Source of the DNA: Sclerotinia nivalis
Lineage: Eukaryota > Ascomycota > Leotiomycetes > Helotiales > Sclerotiniaceae
NCBI GenBank assembly: GCA_029531795.1
Contig: JAPEIS010000002.1
Span: 186,001-250,000 of the forward strand
Direction of reading: 5' to 3'
DNA: 64,000 nt
Shown one piece after another: positions 36,301-48,805 of this stretch. The position numbers and the translations under genes were made by a program. Under the pieces are notes generated by a model. The model had not been told where the DNA came from and ran no database searches. It worked only from the letters and a program-made list of their open reading frames with translations. Positions within the stretch are counted from its first letter, which is position 1, and each line of letters opens with the position of its first letter.

Positions 36301-36510
36301 ATTGATTGATTGATTGATTTGATTTAACATCCACACTGAGTCTAAGACTATCTAGGACAGCTAAGGGCTCTATAAACTCCTAGTTGATACTATAAGGAGT
36401 TGTATACTAGCTAGCATACAGTTTGTATAGTTTGGGTTTCTTTTCAACCCTTGAAATGTTGATTGAGAACAAATGAAAACTAATACTGGGGAACAAAGCC
36501 CGATATCTTC
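36301..36510 (-). mobile_element. 5'-truncated LINE fragment (3' end)
   Basis: This stretch begins with a gatt tetranucleotide run and continues with cactgagtctaagactatct, then diverges until another match, gaaaactaat(a/c)ctg(a/g)gga. The same arrangement starts near 57990 at the 3' end of the minus-strand LINE. Homology ends near 36500. It is therefore a short, probably 5'-truncated insertion in the same orientation. Confidence 0.7.
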
Positions 36511-37915
36511 ATCCTCTAAAATCTTTCCTTTCTTGCTTTTTTCTTACCTTTTGCTAATTAAAGTATCCCATTGATATAATTTTCTTCTTCGATCCAATCT
36601 GCTATTCCGATACCCACTTCCCACAAAGGTCAAAAATCATCTCCATCAAGATTACCTCCAGCACAGCAAAAGGGTCCTCATACTAGTGAAAAGTAACTGG
36701 GAGGTACTACTCTCCTTAACTCGAACTCATTCATTAGCTCCTTTGCATACCTTCCTAAATGTAATGATCTTCAGCTTTATTTGAATATAAATAATCAAAA
36801 CCGCCAAATAGAATATCGGTCGTTTGAATGTAATAATAATAGGGCGTAATCCTAACCCTATTCACACATACACAAAAAATATTTTCGTAAAATCGAGGAA
36901 AAGGCGTAATATCATATCGATACCCAAAGTATAGCATTAATTGATAAATGATAGTATTCTCTGTTTCATAATAATCGTAATATTAAAATGAATATGTTTT
37001 CGATAATCGACTATCGAAAAAAGGTATAAAATACAAATAAAACAATAGCAAATTCCATATCGAAAAAACCCTTCTGGAATAGAAGGGATTTACTAAGCAT
37101 ATCATACTTCATATTGAAGTAATAATCGATGGCAAATATTGAATCTAACCAAGGCTTCTGTAGCTATCGTCTGTATTTTGGGTTGATGTTCGTTCATCCT
37201 TTCGAAGATATTGATGTTGTAAAATCGTAATAACCCCTCCATCATGAATATCGTAATCGGGAAACCCTCTCTCTCTCTTCCAATGTATCCGATTCCATCA
37301 AATGATTCAATCTTAGCTCTGCAGACTCTCAATAGAAAGCTGGAGGTTTGTAGAGGGCATTACGTACAGGTGTTGAGTCTTCGCCCTCCTTGAGATGCAT
37401 ATAGTTTATGTTGGAAAGTTTTAGGAATTCTATTCTAAGAGTTATTCACTCAGTTTAGAGTAAGTTATTGATTGTAATCTTAATTTATTGCATTACATCA
37501 CATCTCGAGGCGCAAAACATAAAACATGAGAATGTGTGTATGAGTGGGGAATTGGTGTTAGCTCATGGGTACTGAATAGAAGATATTCACTAAAGAATAA
37601 TATTATGAACAGAATCTTTAATTAAGTAGGTAATGTCTCAGTAAATCCTATCCTATATCCCATACTTATCCAACCCATACACTTTTCCTTCCTCCACAAA
37701 CCCTCATGAAGTCTCACAATACCCAACTCATACATATCCTTTGCCACAACAACCAACTCCCCAACCGGCACCAAACTATACAAACCAACAAAAAGAGTAA
37801 TGTCCCCGCCCAATAACTACTCCTAGTATGTCTCTCAAACTCTGTAGTCTGTCTAAGGATAAGATAACCAATGAATCGTAAGACTGATCTGTCTATAAAT
37901 TACTTGTCGCTTTTG
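36511..37915. other. AT-rich region, possible RIP-mutated relic
   Basis: No supported gene. From about 36750 to 37350 the DNA is very AT-rich and dotted with atcga/tcgat words, much like the transposon relics at the right end of the window. No protein similarity is legible. Confidence 0.4.
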
Positions 37916-38200
37916 CTAGCCGGTAAGAATGTATATAATTATGGAAGAGGCGAGGACAGCGATGATGAAGACGGGGGAGACGAGGAAGAGAAATATGGGT
38001 TCAGGTTGTGTGAGAGGTAGACGAGGGACGGGACCACGGGAGGGAATGCTGAAGATGCATTTCTCTTTCTTTTGGGCCTGGAGTTGATGTGCGAAGTCAT
38101 TGTTCGGCTTTGGCAGGTCTTGGAATACATCGGCAGGGTATAGCTTTAATATTTTTATCCTGTGTAGTGGGACAGAAGAAGTTTTTGTTTCTGGAAGCAT
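37916..38200 (-). CDS. possible small tail-anchored membrane protein
   Basis: 94 residues from ATG 38200. A soluble N-terminal part (MLPETKTSSVPLHRIKI, charged and Gln/Lys-containing) is followed by a Pro-rich hinge and one C-terminal hydrophobic helix (IFLFLVSPVFIIAVLASSII) that nearly ends the protein. This is the layout of a tail-anchored protein. No family recognised and no independent support. Confidence 0.33.
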   Translation of the reverse strand: MLPETKTSSVPLHRIKILKLYPADVFQDLPKPNNDFAHQLQAQKKEKCIFSIPSRGPVPRLPLTQPEPIFLFLVSPVFIIAVLASSIIIYILTG

Positions 38201-38508
38201 AAGCGTGTATTCTTGTGGATCCTCGGCAGTGCTGACTTTGCAAGTGGATCATCTTTCCACGTTTTGATTACCCCTGAATACGATAGTTGCATTACCGAGC
38301 CTGCGCAGAGTGGTTGATCACTCAATCGATCGATTGTCAGCTAAGTTTCGATTCTAGACTGGTTCACCAACGACATGAAATGGCCGACACTGGCTCGCTG
38401 ATCTAGCTGATAAACTGCTTATCACCCAACGCGTGATTTGACATCCCATACCTGCTTATCGTTAAAGTATGAAATCGTCTATCGTATTGGTGTAGCGAAT
38501 AGACAGTT

Positions 38509-41072
38509 TCATTCTCCTAAACCTGCGAGGAATGACACAAATTGCGCCTCAGCACCTGGATCTCTTGCCAATCTATCCCGGAACCACATCTCCAAGGTGT
38601 TAAATGTACAGTGGCATACAGAAATCGCTTCTGTGCCCCAGATGGCCATCCCAATTCCTTGCTCCCTCCAAGCCTTTAAATTACTATCTTCATTACACGC
38701 AGTGAACAAATCAATCAGATCCCCAGGTATACCAGTACAGCTAGAACAGGCGGTAATATGGTATGCATAAGAGCAAACAGCAATTGCGCTTTTCAGGACC
38801 CCCGGTATTGCGAGTGGGTTAAGCAAAGGGTTTGTATTAGGTGAATGATTAGAGAAGTTATCTTCTGCTAGCCGACATATCTGAGCAGCATTCCAAATTG
38901 CGGTACGGGGGTGTGGTGAAGACATCCAACTACTTAGGCGCGCTCTCGTCCTTTGCGTCGTTGAGCCGGCACCAGGTCGGCATTTGAAGCAACATCCTTG
39001 TCGCTGTAAAAGCTTTAGGGGTGCATGAACTGTGAGAGCAGACATATGCCATAGTATGAGGTTCCATTGTGGAAATATGCAATCTTCGTTAACTTTAGTA
39101 GTGCTGAAGTTTGGTTGTGATTTCGTATATTCTTCAATATTTGTGCGCCAACGATCGAGTTGAGCACTCCATCGATGAACTGGATCGGTTCGCTTTGAGT
39201 CTGTTATTAATTCATCTGAATCACAACAGCAGAAGGCTTCGCGGGCAGTTTCCCACGTTCCAATCTGTAGAGAACACAGCCCCAGATGATAGTCGTTATT
39301 GGTGAGATGATACGAAGATGAGTCTGTGTCACTAGCATCAATGATATCACGCATGAGAAAACAGAATAGTGCTTTCTCGCGACCTGCAGGCTCATTCCAT
39401 TGAAGCCTTCGCCTCTCCTCATCAGTAGCAGCTGTCCAAAGCTTTGTGGATTTTGGAAGTGGAATGCTAATCTCCTGATAGCGAACAGATGGCGGGTAAT
39501 CCATAAGGACGCTCAAGTAGGCATCTACCCTCAGACTAGAGAATGCAAGCCTGGTTTGTATCAGTACATGGCCAAGAATTGTTCAAAATGGGGCAATGAT
39601 TGATACCTATGAAGTTGTTCTTGCACCAACCAAAGGTCAAATGGACAATCTCCAAGTTCATAATATGTGTTTTGACCATTGAAGATACCGGCATGGCGAC
39701 AAGTTGACACCAAAGTACTGTTAAGATGGACAGCTCTTGAAGACATTCCTTTCGTGTTCTTATCATAGTATCAGCCATGAATGATGAGTGCAAGATGTAT
39801 ATGTCCATTTCGACAGTTCAACTTACTAGACGGGAAATAGTGTATACAACACACAAAAGGAGACCTTGGAGATTTTGAAGCGAGGATTGGTCAATCTCCT
39901 TATCGAATGGAAGACTGGATTCCTGTACAGTTAGATTAGTATCATGTACAGTACTTCAAAAAGACAATAATTACCAATCGAGCTGCTAGTATCGCTTCGA
40001 ACACAACGAATGCAAGTTTTTCATGGTTTGTATTCCCGTCCAGCCAATCCGCGAGCATGAGCACAGAACCTAGCAAGATGGGCGAAGCATTTTGAGTATT
40101 GAACGTTGGAGCATGCAATATTGGCCAAGATGAATGAATTTTGGCGAAATAAAGTTCGAGAAGCTGTTTCACATGGGCTGGATCTTCATTCAATGTTCTC
40201 CGTAATTCCGAGGAATGATCTTGCTCGGATGATGATGATAAGGGTGATTGTGATGCAAATGTTGAAGTAGTTCTGTCACTAGATCCACCGTCATAACGCG
40301 TTACGTTCATCCAAGATTTGAGAGGATCATTGAAAGCTTGCAGAGGGATTGATGCATCGTCAGACAGAGGTATGGGGAACAAATTTGGAAAGCTCCCCTC
40401 GTCAGACTGATGTTGATTCCATGGTAAAATCTCATTGGGTGCAAGGTCAGATGAGAACAGTAGATTGATGGCAGTATCGGAATATGGAGGTAGAGATGAC
40501 GTTAGACTTCCAGATTGAAACCAGGGTTGTAAAAGATCAGAATTTTGTAGGGAGTTGTTATCGTTGCTCATGTCGGTCCTCACGATGGTCGCATTCGCGT
40601 TTGCACGACCGACCTTCCTACGGGTAGTCCAGCCATCAGTCAACCGACTGCATTCTGTTGAGGTGCGAATACATGATCGACAAGGTGAAGTATCATCACA
40701 CCTAAGCTTTCGTTCATGACATGATGTGCATGCAACCATGGTACGTTTGGTGTTGGAGTTCTGAGTATGATGATCTAGATGTCGCTTCAATACGTCACTA
40801 GATGCATAAAAGACAACGATCAGTTTTGATTATTCAAACAATTGAGTGATTGATTACCTTCGTGCATATCGTCGGCCACATACAGGACATTCATGTTGAA
40901 GTTGAGGATCATGTGACTTCATATGTCTAGTAAGATGCTCTTTGCGGCTGAAGAGTTTCCCACATTCAGACACATTGCATTTGATACGTTTTGCTGCTGG
41001 CTGTACCCGCATGGGAGATGACGAATCTCCTTCTTGTGGTGTCACAAACGTAGTGGGAGAAGCATGTGCCAT
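38509..41072 (-). CDS. transcription factor with C2H2 fingers plus Zn2Cys6 cluster
   Basis: Probable pathway regulator of the neighbouring genes. Exons 40858-41072, 39975-40797, 39827-39922, 39607-39758 and 38509-39550 join in phase to about 775 residues. Two C2H2 fingers come first (CNVSECGKLFSRKEHLTRH and CPVCGRRYARR-SDVLKRHLDHH, the second split by intron 1), then a Zn2Cys6 cluster with ideal spacing (CTSCHERKLRC, CRSC, C). The fungal transcription factor middle domain follows (LLELYFAKIHSSWPILHAPTF; STCRHAGIFNGQ; CPFDLWLVQEQLHR; LRVDAYLSVLMDYPP). It diverges from the NmrA-like gene across an 864-base intergenic region. This C2H2 + Zn2Cys6 + middle domain combination is known in fungi. Confidence 0.92.
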
Positions 41073-41936
41073 GGTTTTGTACGCAGATTTGCCGGTGGAT
41101 TGCGAGAGAAGTGGTGAAGTAAATTGGGAAGAGCAAAGGGTGAAGTTGAAAGTAGAGTAACACAGCCACCAATTAGTGGTTGAACCGACATGCACTGCTT
41201 AGCCAAGCTCTGAATACGAGGGCGAGAAAACTGTGATTCTCACCGTAGCAAATATAATACTCTGCATCCCGAACGTCTGGATGAAAATAAAACCATGTGT
41301 ATTGTATTGTGGCTGTTTGATCCTTGAGAAACCTAACTATCAAAGAAAAGGCTGACTTGAGCAGAGCATAATTGTTTGCTGGGCAGGATTTGCGTCCGGA
41401 ACGGGTAGACATGATTATGTAAGCTATCACCAGCCACAGCTCATCGGTGGCAGGCGCATCATTGAATCAGAAATAATACAAAGGATCAGAACGATGATGT
41501 GCTTTTCGTGTACTTGTGTTACTACTTGGCTGATAAGCTTACAAATGGTCACGCATCTACCCGGCCAGTAGACCACGATTGCCAAGTCTTTCTCCACGAA
41601 TGGAGCTTGTAACCGATGTGGAGGTGCTGAGCTAAAGCAAGGGGTAAATAGTGGCCGGTGGCATGTGGGATGCTGCGGGAGATGTCGCAAAAATCTTTTG
41701 TTTATCAGTTGCGCCATAACGGCATGCTTACAAACAACAGCATTGGTGTATTCCAAATGTGAATTATTCCCAGTGGAACTGTCTGTCATCGGCTCCCTCA
41801 TCGCTAGAGTAACGGTTCTGCGATGGGTATACAAATCCGTTCCTTCCCTGACTACTTGATTGAAGAGTATTCATCTAGCACTCTGCTCTTAGTGTCAATC
41901 TAAAACCAACCATAAGATATTTCCTTGTCTACGAAT
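41073..41936. promoter_or_regulatory. divergent promoter region, regulator / NmrA
   Basis: 864 bases between two oppositely oriented starts. Several ccgg/cgg-type words (41385-41405, 41558-41570, 41650-41660) could serve a Zn2Cys6 regulator, but I see no clean inverted CGG pair. Open frames here (41427-41834, 41665-41859) are unsupported. Confidence 0.35.
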
Positions 41937-42894
41937 ATGTCTGGAATCAAAAAAGTCGTGTTAGCAGGAGTAAGGAATTACCTGATGCTCTTGTTTTAGT
42001 AGGCTAATTCTAACATTTGCATAGGCTTCTGGCAATCTTGGTCCAGCAATTCTCGATCAACTTGTTAAAGCAGGCTACGATGTCACAGTCCTCACTCGAC
42101 AATCAAGCACTCACGACTTTCCCTCACCGGTTATAGTCAAGCCTGTCGATTACGAATCCCTCGAATCACTCACTAGCGCCCTTACCGGACAAGATGCTGT
42201 GGTATCCACCCTCGGCTCCAATGTCCTAGACAAACAACTTCTCCTCGTTGAAGCAGCAGCCAGAGCTCATGTTAAGAGCTTCATCCCTTCCGAGTTTGGT
42301 TCCAACACACCAAGAGAAAATACCGGAGCTTTGCCAGTTTTTCAGTCTAAAGTTGCTGTTCAAAATGCTCTCAAGAAACATGTTTCAAGTGGAATGTCAT
42401 ACACCCTTGTGGTCAATGGCCCATTTTTTGATTGGGGTATCATGGTTGGATTCATCATGAGCGCAAAAGGAAAGAGCATCACTCTTTACGATGGTGGTGA
42501 TCGAACTTTTAGCACTACCACCCTTCCCGACATTGGACGAGCCGTAGTCGGTGTACTCAAGCATCCAGAAGAGACGAAGAACCGTGCCGTCTATGTTCAA
42601 AGTTACGCAACGACACTCAAGAACCTCGCTGCGATTGGAAAGAGGGTTTTAGGGGCGGATGGTTGGACTGAGAATGTTGCGTCCGTTGATGACATCGTAG
42701 CTGGTGCATGGGAAGAATTGAAGAAACCCCAGCCAAACCCGGACAAATTCGCTCTTCAATTCATCATTGCTTCGATCTGGGGTGAGGGATATGGATCACA
42801 TTTCGAGGCATATCACAAGTTGGACAACGACCTCTTGGGAATCAAACAATTGACTAAGCATGAATTGGAGGAATTGATTAAGAGTCTGGCATGA
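41937..42894 (+). CDS. NmrA-like / isoflavone-reductase-like NAD(P)-binding protein
   Basis: Atypical short-chain-dehydrogenase-fold protein that may reduce an aromatic or phenylpropanoid-type substrate or act as an NADP sensor. Exons 41937-41969 and 42025-42894 give 300 residues, normal for the family. The dinucleotide-binding loop GASGNLGPAI is split by the intron right after VVLAG. Family features: VVSTLGSNVLDKQ, FIPSEFGSNTP (isoflavone-reductase-like FGxN position), YTLVVNGPFFDWG and DIGRAVVGVLKHPEETKN. It shares a divergent promoter with the regulator and converges on the tyrosinase gene. Substrate cannot be read from sequence. Confidence 0.9.
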
Positions 42895-43258
42895 ACGGAT
42901 TAGGTGTTCAAGGCTTCTATGTGTTACGTTTCTGCGAATAGTAGAGCTCACAAATTGTTACTACTTTTTGAGATTTAGATGGTCCAAAATACCGATCAAC
43001 AAATGAATACAATGATGCTTGCTTGATTTTGGTCAGTATCCAAAGTTTCAATTCAAAGGACTTTTCTATTACAAATTACGCTCAAATATTCACCATTTAC
43101 TGATCAACCTAAAAGGACTCGCATGGGGAAACACAATGGCAAATTTATCTTGGGAAACTTGGTTAAATTCTTAGTGATAACTGCTACGCCACTCGAAGAT
43201 CATGAGCTTCTATCACCTCGCACTAAATTGTGCCTGCATGTAACGTAGTCAACACCGA
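42895..43258. other. convergent spacer
   Basis: 364 bases between the ends of the NmrA-like and tyrosinase genes. Nothing recognised; presumably contains both 3' untranslated regions. Confidence 0.4.
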
Positions 43259-44568
43259 CTAAATATAAGCATAACAAAACGGCCCATCAATAGTCGACAC
43301 CAAACTACTAATCTTCTGTTTCGGAGCCAAAACTCCAAAATCAACCAAAGTATCCAGCGTAACATTCGGACTAGGAGGAACTAAACACACTATTAGCGAA
43401 ACCCCACCCCTTCAAAGAAAATCAACTCACCATTAAAGGCAGTACCCGTCTCGTAAACCTGTTTTGTCCTCTTTCCCGCATCCAAATTCTGCCACAATCC
43501 CCAAACTTTATCCACCATCGCATGATGTAACCAAAATGCTGGGTCGCCCGCACTAGCATATGCATCTAGACCCAATCCACCCATGGCGAAATGACCACCC
43601 GCATGAATTCCATCTAGTGCTTCTAGATTCGTGTCAAATGTTCCTAGGTCGGGGCTATTCTTGATGAGGTTCACGACATCGCTAGGTTTCGTATTGTTAG
43701 ACCAGATTGGCGAAATATCTCGTGATAAGCATCGTGGGTTATACCCGAGGCCGTGGTCAGGACCATAGGGGCCGTAAGCGACGGGACCGAGGCTAACGTT
43801 GTAATTTGAGAAAGGACCGGATATGCAGCCGCCGCCGGTAGCGGGCGGTATGTCCAGAGTTAGCCCGAATGCTGAAATAGTGGTATTGTTACGGCGAGGA
43901 ATAGGAGCACCATTACTGCCCAGAGATGTTGAAGAGCCGTCGAAGACAGTGGATTTTCGGGGATCTTGCCAGGAGATTGTCCAGTCCCAGTAGGGTTGGT
44001 AACCTTTGTAGCCACATTCTTCACGGAGTGCCCTCTCATAGAGCCATACTAGATAGCGATGGAAGTGGAAAAAGAGACCCTGTGCATGCGCATATGATTA
44101 GTGCTTGCAATTTTAGTGATCCGGAAAAAGGGCTCAATAGCTTACGCTGAAGTGAACATAGGGTGTCACTTTAATGTGAGTCGCACTAAAATCATCGTAT
44201 CGACTTTGTGCACCCGGCACATCCTCTTTCGTGCTCCTTGGAGGCTTTGATTGCAGACATTGTACAGCCTTGATATAATCTTTTCGTGAGCGTTCTGAAA
44301 GCGAGCCCCTGAGACCTAATCAGTACCGATCATTCATTCCGAGCTTTAGCCAAAGTTACCATTCTTGACGATAAACTATATTTCGGGATGTGCATCCAGT
44401 TCTATGCTGCTTTGTTGAACTTCTGATGTATTGATCGTATTGATTTTGCCATTTTTTGATTTGTTTAGATGCCTCTGTCGGAGTATCTTCGTGGCCATGA
44501 GAGTATTCTGCGGCAATGAACGGGAGACGCGCTAGGAGGAAACAATAAGCAAATGTGATGAGCTTCAT
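43259..44568 (-). CDS. secreted tyrosinase-family copper oxidase
   Basis: Type-3 copper enzyme expected to hydroxylate or oxidise phenols. Exons 44360-44568, 44146-44308, 43431-44079 and 43259-43380 give about 380 residues. A signal peptide is clear (MKLITFAYCFLLARLPFIAA). The CuA region reads VHFSGLFFHFHRYLVWLYE; a conserved QPYWDW follows; CuB reads GIHAGGHFAMGG and DPAFWLHHAMVDKVW. The N-terminal EWGSLSERSRKDYIKAVQCL block, recovered only by splicing, is typical of short secreted fungal tyrosinases. There is no long C-terminal lid domain, so the enzyme may be constitutively active. Position next to NmrA, MFS and methyltransferase genes suggests a role in aromatic metabolite maturation or phenolic detoxification. 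Confidence 0.93.
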
Positions 44569-45705
44569 TTTGCCAGTGTGATCTCACATACCACCAATGA
44601 AGAGCTCAAAACCTTGTGCGGGAGAATCATCACTTTTTGTATAGAAAACTACTTCTCTTCAATCAGCCGCCTCAAGTTGAATATGCCTGATCGCGTACTG
44701 CGACGTGTCGGAGCGAAGCTCAGTATTGCCTACTACTCATCTGACGCGCTTTACGAAAGAAGTCTAGTAACTGCCTAGTATGCGATTCATTCTTAGGAAG
44801 CTCAGCCGCAAACGCCTCAAGGAATAGTCCGACTTATCAAGATTTCCAAAGGCTCTAATGAACGAGCTGTCGTATCGATCGTGAGGCGCAAATCCTGGAA
44901 TGTTTCTCCAGTGACTTCCAACCGCTGAATCCCATCCTAAGATAATCGTTTAGAGCCCCGTTAAGCCATACATTAGTAGACATGTAAGAATTATTCTGAG
45001 CGAAGACAATCTGAATGTTTCTATCGCATTTGGGTGATCAGGCGCCAGTTGCGATAAGTAGTGACGCCCAGTAAAGTCAAACACTGTAAGAACTGAGGGA
45101 TTCTTAGAAAGCCTTTCACTGGTCTTAAGACGACACTTTGGAAAACTCATTCCAAATTCAAGACAATGTCATCTTAGTTTTGTAATTACAGATCCGTAGC
45201 TCCCTTGTGGCGCATCAGCGAGTTATACCAAGATGAACACTGAATCACGTAAGCTCATTTGTGATAGAAAAACGTTCTGGGAAGGTAAAAGCACACACTG
45301 GCACAGCTTGGACGCTTGGGTTACACAATTGAAAACGAGGGGGCGAGTGAGAATGTCTAATCCCGCTGCACGCCATCAGTAATACCCACATTCAACCGCA
45401 TAATGTCTCACACACCCCACATGCGCCGAGACTCCACGTTAAAAGTTTGGACCAAAAAGATAATCACATTAGAGTCGGTAAGTTACGATTACCATCTCGA
45501 AATAATCAACCTGTCATTCTTGAAAGCCTTCCAAACATGTGAATCGTAGGCAGCATTTCTTGGATGACCGAGATTTTAATGTAGATAGTCTGGAGTACGA
45601 GATCTAATCCACTTATATCATCTCATCTTCCCAGTCTCAACCAGATCTTCTCATGTAGTGTAATCTCACTTGCTTTGACAAAACTCGTAGTCGTTACCAA
45701 TCAAA
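44569..45705. other. divergent intergenic region
   Basis: 1.1 kb between two genes for secreted proteins in opposite directions. No supported gene; frames at 44578-44778 and 44950-45150 look random. Confidence 0.4.
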
Positions 45706-46538
45706 ATGAAGTTCACCACTACTCTCACAATTTACACTACACTAGCTGCAACAGCGCTTGCGCACAGGAGAGAATATCTTCCACGATGCTCCACTGACTC
45801 AGCCTTACCTTGTGCGTGCCCAGCTGGTACAGATTACTGGGAATCGTCTACTTGGTCGGTAATCGGAGCCACCGCAAATGATGTCAAAGACTTGATTATG
45901 GATTGTAAGTCGCGATCTTCTTCATCGAGGAAGAGAATACTGATTTCTGCTCCGAAAGACTATAAATGTGCATGGCTCGGAATCGTACCTTACGAAACTC
46001 GTGGTCCGAATAATAGACCTGGTGTTTCTATTCGTACTTCCTATTTGCCGACAAAAGTTGGCACGTATAGTATTACAGAAAAGGTACTTTCCCATTGTTT
46101 AAGTAACACAACAATACTCTCTGATGATGGCACTGACAAAATGCTAACCTCTCCTCGAAATAGTTAACAGATCTTAAAATCGATTCCCGCGGAGGGTTCA
46201 TCGAGAAATTCGAGCAACTTGCCTCTACTGTGCCCGTAGAATACGATTCCGGGAATGGTTCTTTTAGCGGATACTGGGTTACTCTCGAGAGCACATATAT
46301 TTTCAAATATGAAACGGCAATAAGATGGAGTATCTATGCCTGTGAGACAGGACATGCGCGAAGTATAATATACCCAATTACCCATGCTACAGAATATGGA
46401 GATATGCTAATGTTATTCTTTAATGCAGATTTTGCCGTCTTTCATGAAAATGCTTTGAAGAATGCGAGTAGTGTTTTGGCAGCGCAGGGAAAAATCAAGG
46501 GTATAAATTTACAACCTTACTCCGTTCAAAACTTTTAG
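45706..46538 (+). CDS. secreted protein, possibly SRPBCC-like
   Basis: Exons 45706-46083 and 46164-46538, joined in phase across an 80-base intron, give 250 residues. A signal peptide is plain (MKFTTTLTIYTTLAATALA). The mature N-terminus has three close cysteines (CSTDSALPCACPAG). Then come WSVIGATANDVKDLIMDC, a CAWLG strand, PGVSIRTSYLP, YSITEKVLTDLKIDS, GGFIEKFEQL, SFSGYWVTLES and ETAIRWSIYAC. This helix-then-strands pattern resembles SRPBCC/polyketide-cyclase-like proteins; that is inference from pattern only. A secreted effector or pathway accessory protein are alternatives. It lies between tyrosinase and the MFS transporter and converges on the latter. Confidence 0.75.
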
Positions 46539-47026
46539 AGAAATTAAGGAGGAGAATAGTTTGGAGGGCAAATTCGTGCATGACTAGAAATAAATATCAT
46601 TTGAGTAGATGCCCAGATACATTGTCAAGAAGTGGATATATAGCTTTAATTAATTAAATTTAATTCGGAAATTGGTTTTAAGTGTTATAAGGTCGGACCA
46701 GGTCGAGGTTTCAAGGCGGAGGTCGTTGCAGAAACCTCGATACCGTCGTCTGAATCGACTCAAATTTCATATATTCGATGCGGGAAAATAATTCAAACCC
46801 TGATTGTCTATTTTCCGACGGGTTTTGATGTTCTATGACCATTGTGAACCCCGAACAGAATATCAATTTCGCCATTGAATCTCCTTGGAAGCTTCATGTT
46901 CCTAGTGATCAAAATCGCCCGATCAGGAATTGAACATTGCGACTCATGGGAACAATTGAGTATAGAAGGTATGGAAAATAATTTGCATTGATCTTCACTA
47001 TAGAAGTCATTTATAAGCATACCCAC
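46539..47026. other. convergent spacer
   Basis: 488 bases between the ends of the secreted-protein and MFS genes; AT-rich, nothing recognised. Confidence 0.4.
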
Positions 47027-48805
47027 TCATAGCTGTCCTCGTTCTCTAGCATGCGTATCATCCTCCGCCCAGCCCTCCCGGGTATCTTTGGGTATGCGTA
47101 TAAAAATCACACTGATAATGAGAGCAGCACTTGCCAAACCGACTGCCAAATATGCAGCACTATGATAACCCTTGAGAAGATCATCTCCATTGTCGTTCGT
47201 GTTCATCTCTACTGTTCCAGCAAAACCCAAACCGGTGCTCAAACCATAACCAAGAAGTGTGCCTATTAATGAACCTGCGACACCTTGATACTTCATTGGA
47301 ACCGTGTTACTTGCAATGATCTGAGCGCTGGTGGTGATTAGATCAATAGTGAAAGCAGATATGAACATAGCCGGGAATGCCATCGCCCAGTAAGTGAGAT
47401 TCGCCGGGATAGTTGCAAGAAGGACGTTGATGATGACCATTGCTAAACATCCCAAGCCTATGATGACCTGCGCCGGCACTCGGGGAACGAGCCATGCCGC
47501 AAGAAAGGCGACCGCACATCCGACTATAGTAAGTGGTAGATACTGAACGCCAGTAAGGATAAGGCTGTCTCCGCGGATGTTTTGCATATATGCATTCATG
47601 TACCAAAAGAAGATACCCAAACTCATGAAAGAAAAGAAGATTGTTAACATAAGGAGTCCAAAAGAGGGTGCTTTCCAGATATTGAATGGTAAGATTGGTT
47701 CTGTGGCAACTTCCATTTCCCAGTACATAAATCCGGCAAAGTGGAGTACAGACACGACAAGCAGTGCGATCTCGTAAGGACTACTCCATCCGACGAGTGG
47801 GGCTTGACTGTGGATGTTTTAGCTTCTTTGGCAGGATAACGACGGATTTCAAAACCTACTTCCAGACGAAATTGAACAAAATGAGTGCAGCGACTCCTAG
47901 ATAAGACCCAGCCCAATCCACGGTGCCTTTCGGATCAATAGGAATATCTGCATCAACCGCCATAATAGCAACACCATAAACCACAAATCCTAGTAGACCC
48001 CTACGTGCAATTAGTGAATGAAACCTGTCAAAGTGTACCATCACAGCTTACAGCATGAAAAAAAGCCATTTCCAATCAGAAAGTTGAATAATGATCGCAC
48101 CGACAAGAGAACCACCGGCAGCGCCGACTGGTGCCATTGCGCCAAACAGAGCAAAGCTCAAATTTCGTTTCTTCCCAGGTGGAAAAGTGATGCCTAGCAA
48201 AGCCACAATGTTCGGTATCATGAGACCACCGCCAACTCCACAGAGGCCTCTCATGATACACATGGATATCAAATTGCCGGAGAATCCACCACATAAAGCC
48301 CAAATAGTCCACCAAACGCAACCAGCGGTGAAGACGTTTTTGTGACCATAGACCGCACCTAGACGACCGCCTGTAGTAATAACGACATGTCAGTTACGCC
48401 CATTCGACCAAAACATAATACAGTCTGATGCATCTTACCAATTAGAACGAAAGTTCCTTGAGTCAAAGGGTATGAGGCAACAATCCAAACCGACTGAGCT
48501 TCTGTAGCGCCCAACGCTGCTCCGATAGCGAAACTAGAGTTGATACCAGCACCTAAAGGAATCATTTGAACTAGTTGGGTCAAGGTAATGAAAATCATGA
48601 AAATATTCTGCCTCAATGCACTGGGCATCCCATTCTTCGGTGGTGTATTGCTGCCATTTTCGAGAAAGTTATTGGCACTCGAGGGAAAAACAGTATAGGA
48701 CTCCTTGTTGCTGCTATCTTCTGGCGCAGATGGTGTATGAGAGGACATTGGTAAAATATCCTGGCCACTGTCGTGCTCAACCACTGATGAAGTGCTGTGA
48801 TTCAT
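47027..48805 (-). CDS. MFS drug/metabolite exporter, DHA2 type
   Basis: Proton-coupled plasma-membrane exporter. Exons 48439-48805, 48052-48370, 47860-48000 and 47027-47807 join in phase to about 535 residues with up to 14 membrane helices. The cytosolic N-terminal 60 residues are Ser-rich. Signature A reads GGRLGAVYGHK after splicing; GLCGVGGGLMIPNIVALLG and GSLVGAIIIQLSDWKWLFFM match the antiporter C-type region of DHA2 transporters. It starts 517 bases from the methyltransferase start on the other strand, suggesting co-regulation. Probable job: export of the product of the locus, or of a toxic phenolic. Confidence 0.92.

Noticed and set aside
45706..46538. Secreted protein as a repeated Kex2-processed RiPP precursor
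   Set aside because: No internal repeats; a lone Arg-Lys-Arg site is not enough, and the sequence looks like a folded domain.
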